A stretch of DNA of 6,601 nt from Alphaproteobacteria bacterium (GTDB lineage: Bacteria; Pseudomonadota; Alphaproteobacteria; Rickettsiales; UBA8987), in assembly GCA_003531345.1 (NCBI GenBank), contig DQGZ01000049.1, positions 1 to 6,601 of the forward strand, given 5' to 3'. The notes under the pieces are model-generated. The model was given only the letters and a program-made list of their open reading frames with translations. It was not told where the DNA came from and searched no databases. A program made the position numbers and the translations under genes. Every line of letters starts with the position of its first letter. The first letter of the stretch is position 1. Positions 1-4,755 of the stretch are shown in pieces.

Positions 1-1
1 C

Positions 2-607
2 AACGCAGAGCGTGGCTTTTCATTTTCATTTGATGGACCGCTTGATATGCGTATGAGTCAAAGCGGAACTAGTGCGACGGATTTTATAAATGCCGCAGAT
101 GAAAAAGAAATTGCTGATGTAATTTTTAAATATGGTGATGAGCGCCGCTCAAGGCAGATCGCAAAAAATATTTGTGAGGCAAGAAAAATAAAACCAATAG
201 CAACCACAAAAGGGCTGGCAGGTTTGGTTGCAAAGGTGTTTGGTGGTTTTAGAGGCGAAACTCACCCAGCAACCCGTACCTTCCAGGCGATACGTATCTA
301 TATAAATCAGGAATTTGAACAGTTGGAGCGGGCTTTGGAAAAGGCCGTGAAACATCTTAAAGCAAATGGTGTTCTAGCTGTAATCAGCTTCCACTCTGGT
401 GAAGATGCCATAGTTAAGGCTTTTTTTAATGAGAAAACGGGTAAAAATGAAAATTTTAATCGCTATCTACCTGAAAATAATGTAAAAAGTACTTTACTTA
501 ACAAATATTTAATTTTATCAAGGAAGCCTATACCGCCCTCTGAAAGTGAGGTTTTACGCAATGTTCGCGCAAGATCAGCAAAGTTAAGGGGGTTAAAAAA
601 ACTGTGA
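2..607 (+). CDS. rsmH: 16S rRNA (cytosine(1402)-N4)-methyltransferase RsmH, C-terminal part (5' end outside window)
   Basis: RsmH (MraW) methylates N4 of C1402 in the 16S rRNA decoding site using S-adenosylmethionine. The reading frame is open from base 2, and 201 residues are visible. Upstream of the first ATG (47) the frame already encodes conserved family sequence (AERGFSFSFDGPLDMRM), so that ATG is internal and roughly the first third of the protein lies outside the window. Family blocks seen in order are GPLDMRM, the ADVIFKYGDERRSRQIA helix, HPATRTFQAIRIYIN, the GVLAVISFHS strand and the C-terminal NVRARSAKLRGL. One oddity is that the block normally reading HSLEDRIVK here reads HSGEDAIVK, with two changes at usually invariant positions. 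The stop is 28 nt before ftsL, the normal dcw neighbour, so co-transcription is likely. The identity is secure. Confidence 0.97.
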   Translation, partial: NAERGFSFSFDGPLDMRMSQSGTSATDFINAADEKEIADVIFKYGDERRSRQIAKNICEARKIKPIATTKGLAGLVAKVFGGFRGETHPATRTFQAIRIYINQEFEQLERALEKAVKHLKANGVLAVISFHSGEDAIVKAFFNEKTGKNENFNRYLPENNVKSTLLNKYLILSRKPIPPSESEVLRNVRARSAKLRGLKKL

Positions 608-635
608 AACTATAACAAGTCTGCCATTTTGGGGA

Positions 636-974
636 ATGTTTTTAAGAACTTCTACATATTTATATATTTTTTCAGTACTTTCGCTAATAGTGCTGGTTTA
701 TGTCTTTGAGAACAAGGTTGATAAAGTAACATCACAAATAAAAATCTCCGCAGAAAATATCAGGAAGTATAAAGAGGATATTAATATCCTTGAAGCGGAA
801 TGGAGTTACCAGAATTCTCCAGAAAGGCTTACCAAGCTTTTTGTTTCATTAAATTTACGGCAAGATATGTCTGAAGCGAAAATGCAGCAATTTTCTAATC
901 TGAATAATTTGCCTGAGAAAAATATTCTCTATAATAAAACTGCCCAGACGGGGTCTGTTCAAACTACATATTAA
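636..974 (+). CDS. ftsL: Cell division protein FtsL, alphaproteobacterial type
   Basis: FtsL is a small bitopic inner-membrane protein that forms the FtsQLB complex and relays activation to the septal peptidoglycan synthase. The 112-residue product has a short cytoplasmic N-terminus, one hydrophobic membrane segment at about residues 7-24 (YLYIFSVLSLIVLVYVF) and a charged coiled-coil-like stretch to about residue 55. It then carries the LEAEWSYQNSPERL block typical of alphaproteobacterial FtsL. Length and topology fit the family. Position directly after rsmH is the conserved dcw arrangement and strongly supports the call. The start is the only ATG near the beginning of the frame; a GGGG run sits just upstream but too close to be a good ribosome binding site. 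The C-terminal 30 residues are polar and unremarkable. ftsI, the expected next gene, is absent. Confidence 0.88.
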   Translation: MFLRTSTYLYIFSVLSLIVLVYVFENKVDKVTSQIKISAENIRKYKEDINILEAEWSYQNSPERLTKLFVSLNLRQDMSEAKMQQFSNLNNLPEKNILYNKTAQTGSVQTTY

Positions 975-978
975 CAGC

Positions 979-1008
979 GGCAAGTTAAAGTTGCCAAGAT
1001 ACAACTTA
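979..1008 (+). repeat. Overlapping small inverted repeats after ftsL (possible weak terminator or degenerate heptamer element)
   Basis: Just after the ftsL stop, GGCAA (979-983) can pair with TTGCC (991-995). The alternative AAGTTG (988-993) pairs with CAACTT (1002-1007), so the two hairpins are mutually exclusive. The stretch also reads as loosely related 7-mers CAAGTTA (981), CAAGATA (995) and CAACTTA (1002). A T run follows at 1016-1021, some 8 nt beyond the second stem, so a weak Rho-independent terminator for rsmH-ftsL is possible but poor. What is seen is only the pairing; the function is a guess. Confidence 0.3.
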
Positions 1009-1065
1009 AGGGGTATTTTTTACCATAAATTTGCTATTTTATATATTCACATCCTTTTAATGCCA

Positions 1066-1096
1066 TTAACTTATTTATATGCTGACGATACATAAT
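1066..1096 (+). promoter_or_regulatory. Candidate sigma-70-type promoter for etfB
   Basis: The 141-bp gap between ftsL and etfB is AT-rich and has room for a promoter. The best fit seen is TTAACT (1066-1071) with CATAAT (1091-1096). The spacer of 19 nt is longer than ideal. The -10-like box is 5 of 6 to consensus and lies about 20 nt before the etfB start. In such AT-rich DNA this match could be chance. No other gene or RNA is visible in this gap. Confidence 0.25.
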
Positions 1097-1106
1097 TGCT
1101 AACAAT

Positions 1107-1118
1107 GAGGTTTTTATA
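1107..1118 (+). promoter_or_regulatory. Ribosome binding site supporting a non-standard ATA start for etfB
   Basis: GAGG (1107-1110) is followed by five T residues and then ATA (1116-1118). The codons after ATA read KVLVSIKRVVDY, the conserved EtfB N-terminus, so ATA sits exactly where family members have Met1. The 5-nt spacing equals that between GAGGG (2232-2236) and the etfA ATG. No Shine-Dalgarno-like sequence precedes the first standard start, GTG at 1143. Confidence 0.6.
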
Positions 1119-1862
1119 AAAGTTCTAGTTTCAATAAAACGTGTGGTTGATTATCGGGTCAATGTTCGCTCTAAAGCTGATGATAGCGGTGTTGACATTG
1201 CCAATGTTAAAATGTCAATGAACCCATTTGACGAGATAGCAGTAGAAGAGGCTATCAGGTTAAAAGAAAAGGGGGTAGCAACTGAAATTGTAATTGTTTC
1301 CATAGGTGATACAAAAAACGAAGAGATAATCCGCCAGGCAATAGCAATGGGCGCTGACAGAGGGATTCTAGTTGCAAGTGATAAAGAAATACAACCACTT
1401 GCCGCAGCAAAAATATTAAAGAAAATAGCGGAAAAAGAAGCTCCAAAATTAATAATTTTAGGCAAGCAAGCAATTGATGATGACTCAAACCAGACAGGGC
1501 AAATGCTAGCTAGCATGCTTAATTATGCTCAGGCAACTTTCGCATCAAAGATAGAAATAAAGGGGGAGGAAGCTGAGATTATAAGAGAAGTTGATGGTGG
1601 GTTAGTTACAGTTTCTGTGAAATTGCCAGCCGTAATAACAACGGATCTAAGGCTTAATGAACCACGTTATGTAAAACTTCCTGATATTATGAAAGCTCGC
1701 AGCAAGCCACTGGAAAAAATTACATTAGATGGTTTAGGGGTGGATGTAACCCCTAGGCTGCAATATCTGAAATATCAGGCGCCACAAAAAAGGCAGGCGG
1801 GAATTAAAGTTCCTGATGTTGATTCTTTAATTAACGAATTAAAAAGGAGGCAACTTGTTTAA
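1116..1862 (+). CDS. etfB: Electron transfer flavoprotein subunit beta (EtfB), probable ATA start
   Basis: EtfB pairs with EtfA to form the soluble FAD/AMP heterodimer that takes electrons from acyl-CoA and related dehydrogenases and passes them to ETF-ubiquinone oxidoreductase. Numbered from the ATA codon, the product is 248 residues, the usual length. Conserved blocks are KVLVSIKRVVDY (2-13), VKMSMNPFDEIAVEEA (31-46), the AMP-binding region GKQAIDDDSNQTGQML (116-131) and the ETF-beta signature TTDLRLNEPRYVKLPDIMKA (175-194). GTG at 1143 is the first standard start, but it would delete the first beta strand and has no ribosome binding site. The upstream frame stops at 1083, and no ATG, GTG or TTG lies between that stop and 1143. 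The choices are therefore a real AUA start, another rare start, or an ATG-to-ATA base error. The 3' end overlaps the next gene by 8 bp. Confidence 0.95.
   Translation: MKVLVSIKRVVDYRVNVRSKADDSGVDIANVKMSMNPFDEIAVEEAIRLKEKGVATEIVIVSIGDTKNEEIIRQAIAMGADRGILVASDKEIQPLAAAKILKKIAEKEAPKLIILGKQAIDDDSNQTGQMLASMLNYAQATFASKIEIKGEEAEIIREVDGGLVTVSVKLPAVITTDLRLNEPRYVKLPDIMKARSKPLEKITLDGLGVDVTPRLQYLKYQAPQKRQAGIKVPDVDSLINELKRRQLV
1845..1857 (+). promoter_or_regulatory. Strong Shine-Dalgarno and TTG start of the lipoprotein gene
   Basis: AGGAGG (1845-1850), a perfect anti-16S match, lies within the last codons of etfB (Arg-Arg). Four nt later is TTG (1855-1857), which opens a frame with a clean lipoprotein signal peptide. 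This fixes the TTG start and shows translational coupling across the 8-bp overlap with etfB. Confidence 0.75.
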
Positions 1863-2205
1863 AAGTTTGAAATATATGTTGGCGCTGCTTGTACTTGCAA
1901 GTTGCGATGGTAAGGAAAATTTACCTTCAGGTTTTGAATTGGTGTCATCAGATGGAATATCGCATTTTATGTATGTGGATAAAGTGCAGTATGGTGACAG
2001 GGTAGCCCAAAGGGAAGCGGGAAGGATAGTATGTACGGTCTACTTCCAGCAGGAAGATTATTGCGATGTGTATTTATGGAAAAGCCGTGATAACATACCA
2101 AATTCCTTACCTATTATAAACAGAAGTGAGGTTATTGGTGTTTACAGGATGAGGAATGGTTCCGCTGAGTTAAAACCACTTATGGAAGATAATAGCGCTC
2201 TTTAA
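1855..2205 (+). CDS. Small predicted lipoprotein of unknown function, between etfB and etfA
   Basis: The product is 116 residues and I do not recognise its family. Residues 1-16 form a lipoprotein signal peptide: basic start (Lys3, Lys6), hydrophobic core (MLALLVL) and lipobox LASC with the lipidated Cys at 17. Asp18 follows, which in E. coli is the +2 signal for inner-membrane retention. The mature part, about 100 residues, has an alternating hydrophobic/polar pattern suggesting beta structure. It contains two further cysteines (60 and 70) that could form a disulfide in the periplasm. The TTG start has a strong ribosome binding site inside etfB and the frame overlaps etfB by 8 bp, so it is co-translated with the ETF genes. 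ETF itself is cytoplasmic, so a direct partnership is not obvious. It may simply be an insertion into the operon, or an envelope protein sharing regulation. Confidence 0.8.
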   Translation: MFKSLKYMLALLVLASCDGKENLPSGFELVSSDGISHFMYVDKVQYGDRVAQREAGRIVCTVYFQQEDYCDVYLWKSRDNIPNSLPIINRSEVIGVYRMRNGSAELKPLMEDNSAL

Positions 2206-2241
2206 GCTCTGTTTGTAATCAATAAATTTATGAGGGTATAA

Positions 2242-3177
2242 ATGACTGTTTTAATAATTACGGAGCATGATGGGAAATATCTAAACCCCAATATTAAAAA
2301 TCTAGCAACTGCGGCTGGTAAAATTTCAAGTGATGTTGCTGCGCTTGTTATATCAGATAATTCTGTATCTCAGAATTTGGCAGTTGAAGCGTCAAAGATC
2401 GCAGGTGTAAAAACAGTTTTAACACTAGCTGATGATAAGTTAAAAAATATTCTTGCTGAAAATACTGCACAGGTTTTAAAAGAAATTTCAGCAAATTATT
2501 CCCATATAATTTTTCCTTCAACTACTTTCGGTAAGGATTTGGCGCCAAGATTAGCGGCGCTGCTTGATGTTGCACAGGTTTCAGATGTTATGGAAGTGAT
2601 TGATGAGTCAACTTTCAAGCGCCCGATATATGCTGGCAATATCATTGCTACCGTAAAATCATCCGATGCAAAAAAGGTTTTAACCATACGTGTTTCAGCA
2701 TTTGATAAAGCAGAGCAGAATAATAACGCACCTATAGAAGCATTAATGGTTTCAGTGCCAGAAAATAATTTATCAAAATTTATTTCAATACAAAAAACTG
2801 AAAGTTCACGGCCAGAATTAACAGCTGCAAAAATAGTTGTAAGTGGTGGCAGGGGTGTTGGTAGTAAAGAGAGTTTTTCTGTTATTGAAAAACTGGCTGA
2901 TAAATTAGGTGCAGCAGTTGGTGCATCCCGCGCAGCCGTTGATGCTGGTTATGTGCCAAATGATTATCAGGTTGGTCAAACTGGTAAAATAGTAGCGCCA
3001 GACCTTTATATTGCAGCTGGAATTTCTGGTGCAATTCAGCATTTAGCAGGAATGAAGGATAGTAAGGTGGTGGTTGCAATAAATAAAGATGAAAATGCCC
3101 CGATATTTGAAGTGGCAGATATTGGAATAGTTGGTGATTTATTCAAAATCATTCCTGAGCTTGAAAGTAAGTTGTAA
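2242..3177 (+). CDS. etfA: Electron transfer flavoprotein subunit alpha (EtfA)
   Basis: EtfA is the FAD-carrying subunit of the ETF heterodimer. The product is 311 residues, the normal length. The N-terminal domain (about 1-185) has the ETF fold, including HIIFPSTTFGKDLAPRLAALL (88-108). The C-terminal FAD-binding domain is complete: VVSGGRGVGS (199-208), GASRAAVDAGYVP (228-239) with the conserved Arg230, QVGQTGKIVAP (243-253), YIAAGISGAIQHLAGM (256-271) and the signature INKDENAPIFEVADIGIVGD (280-299). The ATG has GAGGG 5 nt upstream. The gene is 36 bp after the lipoprotein gene and is almost certainly in one operon with etfB. A paired etfB/etfA without an attached dehydrogenase or oxidoreductase gene fits a general-purpose ETF of group I type (inference). 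Confidence 0.98.
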   Translation: MTVLIITEHDGKYLNPNIKNLATAAGKISSDVAALVISDNSVSQNLAVEASKIAGVKTVLTLADDKLKNILAENTAQVLKEISANYSHIIFPSTTFGKDLAPRLAALLDVAQVSDVMEVIDESTFKRPIYAGNIIATVKSSDAKKVLTIRVSAFDKAEQNNNAPIEALMVSVPENNLSKFISIQKTESSRPELTAAKIVVSGGRGVGSKESFSVIEKLADKLGAAVGASRAAVDAGYVPNDYQVGQTGKIVAPDLYIAAGISGAIQHLAGMKDSKVVVAINKDENAPIFEVADIGIVGDLFKIIPELESKL

Positions 3178-3230
3178 AATTTTTTCTTTAACTCTCTTGC
3201 TAAATTTTTTATTTTGAAGTTATATAATTT

Positions 3231-3263
3231 TAGGAAATATAAAAATCTATTTCCTATTTCCTA
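3231..3263 (+). repeat. Inverted repeat with tandem 7-mer right arm, upstream of the TerB/J gene
   Basis: TAGGAAATA (3231-3239) is perfectly complementary to TATTTCCTA, which occurs twice in overlap (3248-3256 and 3255-3263). The right arm is therefore 2.3 copies of the 7-mer TATTTCC. The hairpin can form in two registers, with an 8- or 15-nt loop. No T run follows, so a standard terminator is unlikely. The rest of the roughly 100-bp gap is AT-rich, with no other feature that I can support. It shares the architecture of the elements at 4458 and 4694. Confidence 0.6.
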
Positions 3264-3277
3264 ACCCCTATCTTTAA

Positions 3278-3919
3278 ATGCTTCCAGCAATAAGAAAAAA
3301 TATTTCAGCAATTGAAATACCGCAAAGGCATTATAATTCAGCTGTAGAAGCTAATTCATACGCTATAAACTCTTACGCTCTAGGAATTTCAGGCAAATTA
3401 TGCGGTGTTGATGGTGAGCTTAATTTAAGTGAAAAACGTGCCTTCTTGGGGCTATTTCCATATTTCGGGCTGGAGCATATTCCCATACTTAGGGAAACCG
3501 CAAATGATGATTCCTCAGTGTATTTAATGTGCAGAAGGTTCTGTAAGTTCACTAATGAAAATTCTACCATTTCTGCAAAATTATTCGGGCGGTTGTTCAA
3601 ACTGGCGGGCAGTGATAACACTGTTAATGTTTATGAAATTTCATTTTTAGAAAAAACCTGCGGAATGTTAGGGCTTTCAAAAACATTTCTGGAAAAGGCG
3701 TTGGAATATTATTTCCTTGCCAGTGTAAAAAAATTTGAAGGTAATTTTGCCAAGCGTGAAGATATAAAAACCTTTTATCGCAACCAGATAATTAAACTTC
3801 ACCCTGATATTTATGCTGGTGATAGTTTGCTTTCATACAGGGTTAAGTCTAAAATAATTTCGCTGGCGAATGAACGTTTAAAACTTCTCAATGCACATTA
3901 TAAAACTTCCCTCACCTAA
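3278..3919 (+). CDS. TerB-like / J-domain protein, DjlA-like but without a membrane anchor
   Basis: The product is 213 residues. The C-terminal part (about 160-209) looks like a J domain: FYRNQIIKLHPDIY contains the HPD tripeptide (175-177) that stimulates Hsp70 (DnaK) ATPase. It is followed by a helix ending in LANERLKLLNAHY, like the last J-domain helix. The usual first helix (YxxLG) is weak or missing. The middle (about 35-150) has the pattern of a TerB/DjlA-type helical domain: GKLCGVDGELNLSEKRAFLGLF, and a second repeat at NVYEISFLEKTCGMLGLS. DjlA has an N-terminal membrane helix, but none is seen here, so the product is predicted to be cytosolic. The frame has a stop directly before the ATG and the next Met is residue 84, so the start is fixed. 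It has no ribosome binding site. The 3' end overlaps the amidase gene by 29 bp. The likely role is a DnaK co-chaperone; the client is unknown. Confidence 0.75.
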   Translation: MLPAIRKNISAIEIPQRHYNSAVEANSYAINSYALGISGKLCGVDGELNLSEKRAFLGLFPYFGLEHIPILRETANDDSSVYLMCRRFCKFTNENSTISAKLFGRLFKLAGSDNTVNVYEISFLEKTCGMLGLSKTFLEKALEYYFLASVKKFEGNFAKREDIKTFYRNQIIKLHPDIYAGDSLLSYRVKSKIISLANERLKLLNAHYKTSLT

Positions 3920-4679
3920 TTTTTCTGAAAGAAAAAGAAATATTGATAGTATAATTTTGCATTATACTGGCATGCAGAGCTTAGATGCAGCGCTGGAAAG
4001 AATGACTGATAAACAATATGAAGTTAGCGCACATTATTGCATAGCTAGGGATGGGCGAATTTTCCAATTAGTAGAGGATGAGAAAAAAGCATGGCATGCG
4101 GGCAAAAGTTTCTGGAATGGAGTTGAAGGACTGAATGATAGTTCAATAGGCATTGAAATAGAAAATAAGGGGCATGAATTTGGTTATGAAAACTTCCTTG
4201 ATGTGCAGATGAAATCAGTAATTGAACTTTGCCAAAATTTAATAAAAAAATATAATATAAAAGCCCCCAATATTTTAGGGCATAGCGACATAGCGCCAGA
4301 GAGAAAGGAAGACCCAGGTGAATTTTTTGACTGGAAGTTATTAGCGCAAAAAGGAATTGGGTTATATCACAATATAGAGTTTAAGAGTGCAGAATATGAG
4401 AATATAAGGGATATAGAGATTGGAGAGTTGAAGAAATTGAGAGAGATAGGGTATAATTTAGAAACTTGGAAACCCAGAAACTTAGAAATAAAGAATTTAA
4501 ATAATACCAAATTTCCAAATCTCCAAGTTTCTAAGTTTCTAATAACTGCTTTTTACCGCCGCTTTTTCCCTGAACGGATTTTACTTTCCCAAAATGCCAG
4601 ATACCCAGAAAATATATTGTGGGATGAAAAGACCGCACAGGTTTTAGATGCTATTTACAATAGCTACACTAGATGTTAG
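3891..4679 (+). CDS. ampD: N-acetylmuramoyl-L-alanine amidase, AmpD/AmiD family (Amidase_2), with an in-frame repeat insertion
   Basis: This zinc enzyme cuts the bond between (anhydro)MurNAc and the stem peptide in peptidoglycan recycling. The product is 262 residues. The catalytic domain spans about 1-150, with zinc ligands His24 (ILHYTGM), His131 (LGHSDIAP) and Asp141 (the KEDPG block). The catalytic Glu89 (IGIEIEN) and Lys139 are also seen; these correspond to the E. coli AmpD active-site residues by motif. No signal peptide is present, so it is predicted to be cytosolic. The C-terminal part resembles the helical peptidoglycan-binding region of AmiD-like enzymes (ELKKLREIGYN, then ITAFYRRFFPE). 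Between those two blocks are about 29 residues (190-218) encoded wholly by an inverted tandem repeat, probably an acquired insertion that kept the frame. The gene starts within the 3' end of the TerB/J gene (29-bp overlap), so the two are probably coupled. Confidence 0.92.
   Translation: MHIIKLPSPNFSERKRNIDSIILHYTGMQSLDAALERMTDKQYEVSAHYCIARDGRIFQLVEDEKKAWHAGKSFWNGVEGLNDSSIGIEIENKGHEFGYENFLDVQMKSVIELCQNLIKKYNIKAPNILGHSDIAPERKEDPGEFFDWKLLAQKGIGLYHNIEFKSAEYENIRDIEIGELKKLREIGYNLETWKPRNLEIKNLNNTKFPNLQVSKFLITAFYRRFFPERILLSQNARYPENILWDEKTAQVLDAIYNSYTRC
4458..4542 (+). repeat. Octamer-based inverted tandem repeat inserted in frame in the amidase gene
   Basis: In the left arm, GAAA recurs every 8 bp at 4461, 4469, 4477 and 4485 (GAAACTTG, GAAACCCA, GAAACTTA, GAAATAAA). 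The right arm is four 8-bp units from 4512: TTTCCAAA, TCTCCAAG, TTTCTAAG, TTTCTAAT. The right arm is the reverse complement of the left: GAAACTTAGAAA (4477-4488) pairs exactly with TTTCTAAGTTTC (4528-4539), and TTAGAAACTT (4458-4467) pairs with AAGTTTCTAA (4533-4542). The central spacer is about 20 AT-rich bases. The 85-bp span encodes residues 190-218 of the amidase, a polar segment separating two conserved blocks. It is similar in size, palindromic form and in-frame location to Rickettsia palindromic elements, but its short-period arms are different. Confidence 0.8.
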
Positions 4680-4693
4680 AGATTTGCTGGTTT

Positions 4694-4751
4694 ATAGTTG
4701 TTAGTTGTTAGTAAAAAATCTAACAACTAACAACTAACAACTAACAACTAT
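4694..4751 (+). repeat. Heptamer (CTAACAA) inverted tandem repeat directly upstream of glyQ
   Basis: The right arm is four exact copies of CTAACAA (4720-4747) plus CTA. The left arm (4694-4711) is the reverse complement, about 2.5 copies of TTGTTAG. The closest register gives a 17-bp perfect stem (4695-4711 with 4720-4736) around the loop TAAAAAAT. Because the right arm has more units, two further registers exist. The most distal pairs 4694-4711 with 4734-4751 over 18 bp. The element ends 4 nt before the glyQ ATG and fills the place where a ribosome binding site would be. No T run follows, so it is a poor intrinsic terminator for the upstream operon. Exact copies indicate recent expansion. 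Confidence 0.92.
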
Positions 4752-4755
4752 TAAA

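Noticed and set aside
1151..1516. Open reading frames on the minus strand opposite etfB
   Set aside because: They are antisense to a highly conserved gene, lack ribosome binding sites and encode low-complexity hydrophobic sequence.
1735..1755. TAGGGGT / ACCCCTA inverted repeat with 7-nt loop inside etfB
   Set aside because: It lies in well-conserved coding sequence (LGVDVTPR), has no T run, and a single 7-bp match of this kind is expected by chance.
3178..3277. Intrinsic terminator after etfA
   Set aside because: The only good stem (3231-3263) is AT-rich and not followed by a T run on the + strand; the T runs at 3181 and 3205 have no stem before them.
4378..4457. Strongly purine-rich stretch on the + strand just before the amidase repeat
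   Set aside because: It encodes the ordinary Glu/Lys-rich ELKKLREIGY helix region of the family; no clear period or inverted partner seen.
4720..4750. CRISPR array
   Set aside because: The units are 7 bp and contiguous, with no spacers, so this is a tandem repeat and not CRISPR.
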